IMG/VR virus record: IMGVR_UViG_3300045135_002333
Coordinates: 1-29,988 of that record
DNA: 29,988 nucleotides
Origin: a virus
Strand: one strand, 5' to 3'
Shown: positions 13,636 to 20,556 of the stretch, piece after piece
Numbering within the stretch: the stretch's first letter is position 1
How the letters are laid out: the number at the start of each line of letters is the position of its first letter
Translations under genes and position numbers: made by a program
Notes under the pieces: model-generated
What the model saw: only the letters and a program-made list of their open reading frames with translations
Databases searched by the model: none
What the model was told of the DNA's origin: nothing

Positions 13636-13657
13636 AAACCCGCGGCAAATCCGCGGC
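13636..13657. repeat. attP-flanking 22-bp direct repeat, right copy
   Basis: Identical to 13362-13383. The two copies are 274 bases apart in the same orientation, with the tRNA-derived core between them, 60 bases after the left copy and 130 bases before the right one. Confidence 0.8.
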
Positions 13658-13670
13658 ATGGCCCAGACTG

Positions 13671-13699
13671 AAAAAAAGGCCACCCCCGAAAGGATGGCC
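13671..13699 (-). terminator. Rho-independent terminator of the leftward late operon
   Basis: On the minus strand GGCCATCC pairs with GGGTGGCC (one G-U pair) across TTTCGG, followed by seven U (A-run at 13671-13677). It lies 63 bases after the kinase stop and faces the rightward terminator at 13220, so attP is shielded from transcription on both sides. Confidence 0.88.
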
Positions 13700-13739
13700 C
13701 AGACCGCCAGGCAGGAAAGGCGGAAATCATAGGTGCAAA

Positions 13740-13755
13740 GCACGCTTAAACGTGC
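13740..13755. promoter_or_regulatory. Operator-like palindrome GCACG-CTTAAA-CGTGC
   Basis: A perfect copy between the end of the kinase gene and the leftward terminator. Read in the direction of late transcription it sits just after the last stop codon, a position unsuited to promoter control but possible for a roadblock or an attachment-region role. Confidence 0.65.
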
Positions 13756-13762
13756 GCGCGGA

Positions 13763-14356
13763 TCAACCACCTAAAGCCGATCTGATTTGTGCGGCCAACA
13801 CCACCAGATCGCCCGAGTTGTCCAGGGTCACATCATGCGGCAAGCGCTGGGTTTCGCTGGCGTGCTGCGCCCCGCCCAGGCCGCCGCGGCCGGCCACGCG
13901 CCACATTTCGCGCGCACCCTGGGCGTGCGCCAACTCGCAGCCAGTGATCGCGGCCGCTTCATTTGGGAAACGCACATCATCGATCACCACCCGCTTACCC
14001 TCGGCCAGCAGGCGCTCGGCGCCGGCCATGGTCAGCCGCACCCAGACTTCCGAATGGATTAGATCGCGGCCCCATTCTTTGCCCAGGGTTTGCATGGCGT
14101 GGCGCATCGTCTTGCCGCCCAGCACATCCAGCGGCGCTTCTTTCAGGTCGCCATCAATATGCCGCGCCGCCTCGGCCGCAGTCATGCCGGCTTCGGTCAG
14201 CAAGGCTTGCAGCATTGCTTTTAATGGCCCAGCGAAGCGCAGGCGCACATAGCCCTGGCGCTCCAAAATATTGGCCACCGTTGACTTGCCAGACCCGGCC
14301 GCGCCGCAAAGCCCGATCAGCTGCGGGGCGCGGGTTACATCCATCGTGCCATCCAT
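13763..14356 (-). CDS. Deoxynucleoside monophosphate kinase
   Basis: 197 residues from the ATG at 14356 (MDGTMDVTRA), chosen for GAGGTGGC upstream; an ATG at 14386 would overlap ssb further. The P-loop GAAGSGKST is at residues 18-26, followed by VANILERQGYVRLRFAGPLK, the characteristic dNMP-kinase stretch. Family motifs KTMRHAMQTLGKEWGRDLIH and VVIDDVRFPNEAAAI follow. The enzyme phosphorylates dNMPs released from host DNA to feed phage replication (T4 gene 1 type). It is last in the leftward late operon, directly after ssb, so two replication-support genes ride at the end of this transcript. Confidence 0.92.
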   Translation of the reverse strand: MDGTMDVTRAPQLIGLCGAAGSGKSTVANILERQGYVRLRFAGPLKAMLQALLTEAGMTAAEAARHIDGDLKEAPLDVLGGKTMRHAMQTLGKEWGRDLIHSEVWVRLTMAGAERLLAEGKRVVIDDVRFPNEAAAITGCELAHAQGAREMWRVAGRGGLGGAQHASETQRLPHDVTLDNSGDLVVLAAQIRSALGG

Positions 14357-14366
14357 GCCGGCCACC

Positions 14367-14840
14367 TCAGAATGGGATTTCATCATCTAAGCCACCGCCC
14401 TGGCCGCCACCCTGGCCACCGCCTTGCTGGGCAGATCCGCCACCATAGCCACCACCCTGGCCGCCATATCCGCCGCCCTGGTCATTCGGTCGCCCGCCCA
14501 GAAGCACCAGCGTGCCATTATAGGGCCGCAGCACCACTTCGGTTGAATAGCGATCATTGCCGGATTGATCTTGCCACTTGCGGGTTTCCAGCTGGCCCTC
14601 CAGGTAAACCTTGGACCCTTTGCGCAGATATTTTTCCGCGATCCCCACCAAACCCTCGGCCATGATCGACACGCGGTGCCATTCGGTGCGCTCGCGCTTT
14701 TCGCCCGTCGCCCGATCCTTCCAGGTTTCGCTGGTGGCAACCGTCAAATTGCACACCTTGCCACCGTTCTGGAACGCGCGCACCTCGGGATCATTGCCCA
14801 GGTTGCCGATCAACTGGACCTTATTCAAACTTCCGGCCAT
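14367..14840 (-). CDS. ssb: Single-stranded DNA-binding protein
   Basis: 157 residues. A bacterial-type OB-fold occupies residues 1-110 ([54 protein letters not shown]). A flexible Gly/Gln-rich linker ([10 protein letters not shown] repeats) and the conserved acidic tail DDEIPF follow; the tail recruits replication and repair proteins. GAGGTG precedes the ATG at 14840. It overlaps the DUF7220 gene by 20 bases. Phage SSB of this type coats displaced strands during SF3-helicase replication or recombination. Confidence 0.96.
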   Translation of the reverse strand: MAGSLNKVQLIGNLGNDPEVRAFQNGGKVCNLTVATSETWKDRATGEKRERTEWHRVSIMAEGLVGIAEKYLRKGSKVYLEGQLETRKWQDQSGNDRYSTEVVLRPYNGTLVLLGGRPNDQGGGYGGQGGGYGGGSAQQGGGQGGGQGGGLDDEIPF

Positions 14841-15066
14841 TGGAACACCTCACAGTTATGCCGTTGAAAATTCGTCGCAAGACATAGCTACGCACTAGCG
14901 ATACCGCGGTGAAAGCCGCCGAAATGCCCGCAGCCTGGCCCAGCGAAACAGGCAGACCAAAGGCCGGCAAAATCATCAGATTGGCGATGAATGCGACACC
15001 CACGCCAACCACAATGTTTGCCAAGGCCTCCAGGATCGATGCCAGGCGGGATTGCCCGCCTGGCAT
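14821..15066 (-). CDS. DUF7220 family small membrane protein
   Basis: 81 residues from the ATG at 15066, in TGATG overlap with the preceding gene (an ATG at 15075 is also possible). The family signature is easily seen: [20 protein letters not shown], a first membrane segment ([14 protein letters not shown]), the [20 protein letters not shown] motif with a second segment, and [13 protein letters not shown]. This family is frequent in alphaproteobacterial phages and predicted to be an inner-membrane protein. Its function is not established. It lies just before ssb and after the phosphoesterase. Confidence 0.85.
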   Translation of the reverse strand: MPGGQSRLASILEALANIVVGVGVAFIANLMILPAFGLPVSLGQAAGISAAFTAVSLVRSYVLRRIFNGITVRCSNGRKFE

Positions 15067-16298
15067 CAGAACCATTCCGTAAACCGGGCCGCCTGGCCAT
15101 CATGCGGGTGGTGTAAAAACACTTCCACCGCCTGGCGGTTCACATAGCCGTTGCGATCGTGCCACCCATCGGGCGGGCTTGCCGATCGCACATATTCAAT
15201 CTGCGGCGCATCGGTGGCCGCCAGGCCCGCCTTGTTGCGCATCACCGACATGCCTATCAGGTCTTTTTCGGTCTGGCGCTTTTGCGATCCGGCGCCCTTC
15301 TTTGCGATCTTGTGGTGCAGGTGGTGCAGATACCAATAGCGCCGCCTGGCCCCGTCCAGGTGTTGCGGTACTTCGTCCAACATCAGCGCCGGCAGATCCA
15401 CTTCCTTGGCGCCATCGGCGTGGGTGAAGCCCAGCAGATTGCCGCCATAGCGAAAATATTTGCGATGGCGGTGGCTGGTGTTGTAATTGCTGGCGATCAC
15501 CTCGGGGCAATCCCGATACCAGGCGCCCACGGCACGGGCCAGCGCAAATCCCGCGAACCAATCGTGGTTAGACGGGCAGTAAAGAAGCGATACCGGCGCC
15601 ACCTGGCGGCACAGATCAATGCAGGCCACATAAAATGCCAGGGCATCATCCCACATCACCGCCAGCGTGCCTTCGGTATCCTGGGGCGTGCCGCTGGTGG
15701 TGGTGCCGTTGGGCTTGTCAATGTGGATAATGTCATTGCCCAGCACGAAAAGGATATGCGCAACACCGTGGCGCGTGGCCTTTTCCAGAAGCGCGCGCGT
15801 GCCTTCGATCCCGCGCCGCACGGCTTCCTTGCGGTCATAATGAAAGCCGGTTTCGGACTTCACGCACAGCTTGCCAATGTGCAGATCTGCAATGTCCACC
15901 ACCAGAAGGTTTTCGCCCGAGGACACCGGCCGCGTCGGCTTCGCCAGGTCGCCCTTGAAAACCTTTTCAAGCGCCGATGCCATGACGGTTTCCAGGTCCG
16001 CTTCGGATGGCTGGCCATCCTTGCCCAGATAGTAATAAACGGACACAAATTCGCCCGTTTCTTTATCCTCGCGATGCACCCAGCCCGAATGCTGGCCGGT
16101 CAGATCGCCCATGCCGAACTTACCCAGCACCGCCTGCGCGCCAGGATCAAGGCGCGCAGCCTTCGCGTCCAGCTTTTTGCGCGCCGCCTTATAGGTGCGG
16201 TGCGCATTGCGCGCACCCAGGCGCTTTTCGATTTCCTTGAATGTAAGCCCTTCGCGGTCACGCATATTGACCACTTGGCGCTGCCTATCCGTCAGCAT
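15066..16298 (-). CDS. HTH-metallophosphoesterase fusion protein
   Basis: 410 residues; the ATG at 16298 has GGAAAGGATCGG upstream. The N-terminus (residues 1-50) is a sigma-region-4-like or winged helix-turn-helix: LTDRQRQVVNMRDREGLTFK then EIEKRLGARNAHRTYKAARK. From about 130 it is a calcineurin-like phosphoesterase: DLH at 138-140, GNDIIH at 187-192, SNHD at 243-246 (Ser for the usual Gly), H293 in FTHADG, and HLHH at 326-329. These residues bind two metal ions, so nuclease or phosphatase activity is expected. Such proteins occur in alphaproteobacterial phages without known substrate. It lies between the spanin candidate and DUF7220, in a tightly overlapping block. Confidence 0.87.
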   Translation of the reverse strand: MLTDRQRQVVNMRDREGLTFKEIEKRLGARNAHRTYKAARKKLDAKAARLDPGAQAVLGKFGMGDLTGQHSGWVHREDKETGEFVSVYYYLGKDGQPSEADLETVMASALEKVFKGDLAKPTRPVSSGENLLVVDIADLHIGKLCVKSETGFHYDRKEAVRRGIEGTRALLEKATRHGVAHILFVLGNDIIHIDKPNGTTTSGTPQDTEGTLAVMWDDALAFYVACIDLCRQVAPVSLLYCPSNHDWFAGFALARAVGAWYRDCPEVIASNYNTSHRHRKYFRYGGNLLGFTHADGAKEVDLPALMLDEVPQHLDGARRRYWYLHHLHHKIAKKGAGSQKRQTEKDLIGMSVMRNKAGLAATDAPQIEYVRSASPPDGWHDRNGYVNRQAVEVFLHHPHDGQAARFTEWF

Positions 16299-16680
16299 TG
16301 GCCGATCCTTTCCGCTTGAAAATTCTTCGCACCGCGCGGCCGATTTCGCCAGGGGAAGGCAACACCCACCCCGCGATCAACAACAACCACACCCAGGCCG
16401 GCGCCTCATTGCGCACCATGACAGATTGCACCGCCTCGGCCCGCACGCCGGTTTCGCCGGCGCTTTGCTCTATTCGCTGCGCGCTGACATCCTCCAGGCG
16501 TTGATCCGAATGGCTGGCACGCCCCAAAACCTGGGCGTTGGTGCGCCCGGCCTGGACATTGGCCGCGACACCATCCCCGCCGCCCGATAGGGCGCGCTTG
16601 GCCACGCCCGTGGCCACCTGGCTGCAGCCGGACAAATCCAGCACCAGGGCCAGGGCCAAAAGTGACGCCCGCCACCTCAT
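16285..16680 (-). CDS. Probable unimolecular spanin (lipoprotein with C-terminal TM segment)
   Basis: 131 residues from the ATG at 16680, in ATGA overlap with the endolysin stop. N-terminal signal MRWRASLLALALVLDLSGCS with lipobox LSGC puts the lipidated Cys at residue 19. A polar, Gln/Ser/Arg-rich periplasmic stretch (about 20-92) follows, then one transmembrane segment (APAWVWLLLIAGWVL, about 94-108) and a positively charged tail RAVRRIFKRKG. An outer-membrane lipid anchor at one end and an inner-membrane anchor at the other is the architecture of u-spanins such as T1 gp11, of about the same length. Position directly after holin and endolysin genes fits the final lysis step of joining outer and inner membranes. 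Confidence 0.72.
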   Translation of the reverse strand: MRWRASLLALALVLDLSGCSQVATGVAKRALSGGGDGVAANVQAGRTNAQVLGRASHSDQRLEDVSAQRIEQSAGETGVRAEAVQSVMVRNEAPAWVWLLLIAGWVLPSPGEIGRAVRRIFKRKGSANADG

Positions 16681-17459
16681 AGCGCAGGCGCCTGGACGTG
16701 CATCCAATCATAGCCGCGCGCGCGGCCCAGACTGGTCCACCCCTCGGCTTCCCAAATGCTCCAGAAGGCGCTGGCATCGGGCTGCCCCAGCCGCGCGCGC
16801 TGGCCACTCCAGGTCAGGCGATTGCGGGCCGGGTCAAAATCGATTGCCAAGCCCCAGGCGTGCATCGAAAGCGCCTTGCCGCCGCGCATTGGGCGATAAT
16901 TGTAACAGCCGCCAAATAGGTGCAGGCCCAGGTGGCGGATCTGCACCGCGCTATGGGTTTCTGCGATCCGATCCAGGGCGCGCTGCGCCGATGGCGCCAC
17001 CATTTCATGGCAGCTAAAACTGGTGATCACCTGGGATCGATCCCAAGCCAGAACCGTGCGCCAGGGCATCACCACCTTGCCGGACGTGCAGGCCGCGCTG
17101 CCGGCATCACCAAACCTGCGCACAACATCCGCCTGGCGGCCAAAATCAGCCTCCAAGGATCGATCCAGGAAAGGAACACCCAGGCCTGCCGCGCGCCACT
17201 CCAGATATGCGCCATCGGTGCGCACGCCCCACTTGCCATCCACAGGGCCAGGATTGAAGCCCTCGGCCTCCAGGATCGCCTGGGCGGCCGCAATCACAAT
17301 GTCAGAAGGGGAAACCACCCCCAGCTGCCCCAGAACGCCATCCACGCGATAGGCCGCGGCCAGAGAAGCCGGGCCAGGCACCCCGTCCAAATCGCCAGCA
17401 TAACCGGCGCGGGCGCGCAGCACGCGCTGCGCATTCCGTACAAAATTTCTAAGCATCAT
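16677..17459 (-). CDS. Endolysin: M15 (VanY-type) peptidase with peptidoglycan-binding repeats
   Basis: 260 residues from the ATG at 17459 (another ATG follows at 17456; GGGGGTG lies just upstream), overlapping the holin stop by 11 bases. The N-terminus has two peptidoglycan-binding-like repeats: about 8-36 (NAQRVLRARAGYAGDLDGVP) and about 56-88 (AAQAILEAEGFNPGPVDGKW). The C-terminal peptidase domain has zinc ligands H200 and D207 (SMHAWGLAIDFD) and H254 (DWMHVQ), the signature of D-Ala-D-Ala-type M15 peptidases. It cuts peptide cross-links of peptidoglycan. No signal peptide is present, so release depends on the adjacent holin. Having the binding repeats at the N-terminus is usual for Gram-negative phage endolysins. 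Confidence 0.92.
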   Translation of the reverse strand: MMLRNFVRNAQRVLRARAGYAGDLDGVPGPASLAAAYRVDGVLGQLGVVSPSDIVIAAAQAILEAEGFNPGPVDGKWGVRTDGAYLEWRAAGLGVPFLDRSLEADFGRQADVVRRFGDAGSAACTSGKVVMPWRTVLAWDRSQVITSFSCHEMVAPSAQRALDRIAETHSAVQIRHLGLHLFGGCYNYRPMRGGKALSMHAWGLAIDFDPARNRLTWSGQRARLGQPDASAFWSIWEAEGWTSLGRARGYDWMHVQAPAL

Positions 17460-17847
17460 CACCCCCGCGGTTTTCACCAGGCAGAAAGTGATCAATCGCC
17501 TTGTCCGCCACTTCCCCGCTGCGGTCCTCCAGGCGATCCTGCAGCGCCACTAGGATCGTGGCGCCTGGGCTGCCCAGCACGCCCATGGATGCCATCACCA
17601 GCTGCACCGGCAGCCATTGCCATTCCATCCACTGCCAAGCGATGGCGGCCAGCACAGCCGTAATGCCGGCCGTGACCAGGGCGCCCCATAGCTTGCGCTG
17701 GTCCTTGCGATGGCGCGCCAGACTACTGGCCAACGCCAGGGCCAGGAAAAGCCCCCCTAGGAACTCATGCAAAGCAAAGGAAATCCCCAGCCCCGCCAAA
17801 AATAGAGACACCCAATCCTGGGCCGTATCCGTTGCCATGGCCCTCAT
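17449..17847 (-). CDS. Putative holin
   Basis: 132 residues from the ATG at 17847, in ATGA overlap with the DUF1353 gene. Hydrophobic segments lie at about 13-43 (SLFLAGLGISFALHEFLGGL, continuing FLALALASSLA), 54-72 (GALVTAGITAVLAAIAWQW) and 79-102 (LPVQLVMASMGVLGSPGATI). A charged cytoplasmic tail (LQDRLEDRSGEVADKAID) follows. Three membrane segments and position immediately before the endolysin match a class I-like holin that forms inner-membrane lesions. The exact family is not recognised. A TATAAA (17869-17874, minus strand) and an operator-like palindrome lie just upstream, suggesting its own repressible promoter. Confidence 0.78.
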   Translation of the reverse strand: MRAMATDTAQDWVSLFLAGLGISFALHEFLGGLFLALALASSLARHRKDQRKLWGALVTAGITAVLAAIAWQWMEWQWLPVQLVMASMGVLGSPGATILVALQDRLEDRSGEVADKAIDHFLPGENRGGDDA

Positions 17848-18254
17848 TTCGCAGAACCCTTTTCGACATTTATAGTTTGTTTTGCACGATATAACGTGCG
17901 CACCAGGCGCGGGAAAAGCCAGCGCACCAGACGCCGCCACCCCATGAACGCATAAACCAGGCGCGTGCGCATCGGCGGCGCGCCCTCGGACAAGGCCACT
18001 GCCAACCATTGCGTGTCCGCCAATTCTGGCTGGTGGCCACTTTCCAGCATGTAATCATGCACCGCCGCGGCGCGCAGATAGCGCGGCGCGTGGGGCGACC
18101 AGACCCAGCGAAGCCAGGCCGGCACCGAACTTTCAAATTCAAAACCGGCCGGCACCACGACTACAAAGCCCGAGGCGCTACAGCCGACAAGCCAGCGCAC
18201 CGGCCGCGACACCACATAGCCCCGCGCACCGCCGCGGACGCACCATTTAGACAT
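17844..18254 (-). CDS. DUF1353 family phage protein
   Basis: 136 residues from the ATG at 18254 (MSKWCVRGGARGYVVSRPVR), overlapping the preceding stop by 8 bases (ATGTCTAA). Family features: beta start, VVVPAGFEFESSVPAWLRWV in place of the common VPAGFVTDLASVPRW, and PRYLRAAAVHDYMLESGHQ with the conserved HDY. The C-terminus is basic and aromatic (MGWRRLVRWLFPRLVRTLYR). DUF1353 proteins are common between tail-fibre and lysis genes; no function is established. An operator-like palindrome is embedded near its 3' end, encoding RTLYRAK. Confidence 0.88.
   Translation of the reverse strand: MSKWCVRGGARGYVVSRPVRWLVGCSASGFVVVVPAGFEFESSVPAWLRWVWSPHAPRYLRAAAVHDYMLESGHQPELADTQWLAVALSEGAPPMRTRLVYAFMGWRRLVRWLFPRLVRTLYRAKQTINVEKGSAK
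17884..17899. promoter_or_regulatory. Operator-like palindrome GCACG-ATATAA-CGTGC upstream of holin
   Basis: A perfect copy 37 bases upstream of the holin ATG. Downstream in the minus direction is TATAAA at 17869-17874, a possible -10 box, so the palindrome would cover the spacer and -35 region of a lysis promoter. No good -35 is visible. Confidence 0.65.
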
Positions 18255-18810
18255 TCGGCCAATGCCCATCATCTGCATATGTCGCAGGAATAGGGCTTTG
18301 CGCCAGCAGCGCTTTTTTCGCGCCCAGGATCGCACCGGCGGCCGCCTCAAATGCTGCAGCTTTTTGCAGCACGGCCGCCGCCAGGGCTGGAACAGGCACC
18401 CCCGCGACACCGGCCAGACCGCGCAGCATGGGCGCAGCAGCGGCCGGATCTTCAACCAACAAACCCGCCTCGCGCACCTGGGTGGCCCAGGTTTCACGCT
18501 CCTGGCGCGTATATCCAGCGCCTAGAAGGTCAAGACGCCGCGCGCATTCCCGCTCGACATGATCCGGCATGACCGGCACCACCTCAAACTGGTTTACAAC
18601 CTGCACAACACCCCCGACACGCTCCACATTGGACGACGACACACGATGCCCGGCCGGCGCCGCCGCGCCAGGCGCAGGCTTGAACAAACCAACCGCGGCA
18701 AGCTCGGCCGCGCTCCACAGGCGCTCAATTTCGACAGGGTGCAAAATGCCGCCAATCGGCTCACCGTGCCATCGGACAAACTCACCTGGCCTTGCCTCAA
18801 AATACAACAT
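18247..18810 (-). CDS. Probable tail fibre assembly protein
   Basis: 187 residues; AAAGGATC lies ahead of the ATG at 18810. The N-terminus (MLYFEARPGEFVRWHGEPIG then GILHPVEIERLWSAAELAAV) resembles tail-fibre assembly proteins that begin by describing position along the fibre. The centre has ERECARRLDLLGAGYTRQER, like the ERDRRL...GF motif of DUF4376-type chaperones, and the C-terminus is Ala-rich helical. It follows the fibre and propeller genes, the normal place for a fibre chaperone. The family match is moderate. Confidence 0.72.
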   Translation of the reverse strand: MLYFEARPGEFVRWHGEPIGGILHPVEIERLWSAAELAAVGLFKPAPGAAAPAGHRVSSSNVERVGGVVQVVNQFEVVPVMPDHVERECARRLDLLGAGYTRQERETWATQVREAGLLVEDPAAAAPMLRGLAGVAGVPVPALAAAVLQKAAAFEAAAGAILGAKKALLAQSPIPATYADDGHWPNV

Positions 18811-18823
18811 GCACCGATCCTTT

Positions 18824-19618
18824 CTAAAGCGCGAAATAGTTGATCTCGTTGCCCGAATAAGAAACGGTCACAAGATGTTTACCATCGGGCGAAATATCCA
18901 AATCCATCGGATTGCCCGTCCAGGCCTTCAAAGACTGGCTATCGGCAAGCGTGGCCGAACTTAGATCCCAGGGTATCGAGAAATCGTACAAATGCACTTT
19001 GTCATCACTTTCGCCAGTTACCAGCATTTGAAGCCCCGAAGGGTGCATTCTAACCCCACGAATACCGTTATAAGTAAGCCACTGGTCCGCCGCTTGGGCC
19101 GTGGATACATCCCAGGGCGTCAACAACTCGTGCCGGCGCACCTGGTCGGTGCCAGCCATTTCTGCGATGAACATATAACGACCGTCAGGCGAGAAAGAGA
19201 CCCCCGAAATATCATCGGACATATTCGGTGCCGCAGCCCCAGCGCCGGCCGTTGACAAATCCCACGCCACCGACAGGTCAAACTGTTGCAAATTCGGGGC
19301 GCGATCCTGGCCGACATAAAGCCGCGTGCCATCTGAATTGAAGTCAACCGCCCGCGCCCAATCCGACACGATTGGGTTGGTGGTAAAGTTGTCATACGCT
19401 TGAAGCGTCGCCACATCATAGGGCGTTGCAAGCGGATACCGCAGGATGTAGCCGTTATCCACACCAACAAACAGATAATTGCCATTATCACCGAACCGGC
19501 AGCCGGTGGCGTTATTCCATGCGGTTTGCACGCCCTGATAAGCAAGACCAGAAATACTCCACGGCGGACTTATGTCCAGGCACATACGCGCACCACCTAG
19601 CGCTCCAGGAAATGGCAT
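18824..19618 (-). CDS. Beta-propeller tail protein, possible receptor-binding protein
   Basis: 264 residues, starting in TAATG overlap with the fibre gene. Five repeats of about 50 residues are visible. Each has an FSPDGRYMFIA-like strand pair (residues 42-52, 93-103, 142-152, 191-201, 242-252) and a PWDLST-like motif (19-24, 66-71, 118-123, 168-173, 216-221). This is the pattern of a WD40/YVTN-like beta-propeller, with the PWD element probably closing each blade. Position between the tail fibre and its chaperone indicates an adhesive or receptor-binding tip component exposed on the virion. No enzymatic motif is seen. Confidence 0.8.
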   Translation of the reverse strand: MPFPGALGGARMCLDISPPWSISGLAYQGVQTAWNNATGCRFGDNGNYLFVGVDNGYILRYPLATPYDVATLQAYDNFTTNPIVSDWARAVDFNSDGTRLYVGQDRAPNLQQFDLSVAWDLSTAGAGAAAPNMSDDISGVSFSPDGRYMFIAEMAGTDQVRRHELLTPWDVSTAQAADQWLTYNGIRGVRMHPSGLQMLVTGESDDKVHLYDFSIPWDLSSATLADSQSLKAWTGNPMDLDISPDGKHLVTVSYSGNEINYFAL

Positions 19619-20520
19619 TAGCTGCCCCCCTTTTTCATGGCGCTGATAGCGATATGGTTGATACCAATCACAGTGTAAAAAAGGATCGTCACACTTTCCG
19701 GCGCCGTGTCTATCGCCGGCGCTACACCATTCGGGCCATGAAACTTTCCCCCGAAGCTAATAGTGCGCCCGCCCGTGGCGTCCTGCTTTACGCGGATAAA
19801 ACCCTGTTGCCCCGCCCGCACATTAAGCGGGTTTGCAAGCGTCCGGTTGCCGCCGATGGTATCCCAATTCCAATTCAAACCATCGTTAAAATCCAGCGTC
19901 ACGGTGGCCGCGTCGGTAATATCCTTGCGCGAAACACTAGCCCAAAGAACATCTGGCGAAACAACCTTACCCGCAGCGCTCGCGCGCAGATCCGCCTCAC
20001 TAGATTTGGCAAGGCGCGCATCCGGCAGAACGCCCGCATTCATGTTGCTTGCATCTTGATAAAAGGCACCGTGCTGGCCATCCAACTTGTCCGCATCAGC
20101 CGCCTGGGCGGAAACGCCCAGCTTGCCCGCCAGGGCATTTGTCATAGTGGTGGCAAAATTCGGATCATCGCCCATTGCCGCGGCCAATTCGTTCAACGTA
20201 TCCAGCGCGCCAGGGGAAGCGTCCACCAGGCTATCAACGGCCGCCTGAATAAGGGCCGCCACGCCGGCAAACTCCAGCACCGCGTGGGTGGTCGGATTGA
20301 TCGCCAGCACCATCACATCCTGCACCCCGTCATAAAACATGATTTCCTCGCGGGTGGCATCAATGGTTTTTACCCAAACCATACCGGCAACAGCATAAGA
20401 AGGCCGCGCCGCACCGCGGTGCGAAGAATGCAAAGCGGTGCGCCAGGCGTTCAACAGATCCGCCAGGCCAACGCCGGTTTTCGTCGCGGGATCGATTGTC
20501 CCGAAATCATATTGCGACAT
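19618..20520 (-). CDS. Tail fibre protein
   Basis: 300 residues; GGGGAG lies upstream of the ATG at 20520. The segment SPGALDTLNELAAAMGDDPN, continuing FATTMTNALAGK, is the tail-fibre repeat found in many phage fibres, followed by DADKLDGQHGAFYQDASNMN AGVLPDARL, typical of fibre shafts. The C-terminal third (residues about 190-290) is beta-rich (TVTLDFNDGLNWNWDTIGGN, VRAGQQGFIRVKQDATGGRT), like a trimeric fibre tip. It follows the J-like tip protein, as expected for a side or central fibre. Confidence 0.88.
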   Translation of the reverse strand: MSQYDFGTIDPATKTGVGLADLLNAWRTALHSSHRGAARPSYAVAGMVWVKTIDATREEIMFYDGVQDVMVLAINPTTHAVLEFAGVAALIQAAVDSLVDASPGALDTLNELAAAMGDDPNFATTMTNALAGKLGVSAQAADADKLDGQHGAFYQDASNMNAGVLPDARLAKSSEADLRASAAGKVVSPDVLWASVSRKDITDAATVTLDFNDGLNWNWDTIGGNRTLANPLNVRAGQQGFIRVKQDATGGRTISFGGKFHGPNGVAPAIDTAPESVTILFYTVIGINHIAISAMKKGGS

Positions 20521-20556
20521 GCCGCAAACTCCCCAAACTGATATGAAAAAGCCGCG

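Noticed and set aside
9236-17899. GCACG-N6-CGTGC sites as parS centromeres or LexA boxes
   Set aside because: The motif does not match the alphaproteobacterial LexA box (GTTC-N7-GTTC) or the TTTCACGTGAAA parS consensus, and no parAB genes are seen.
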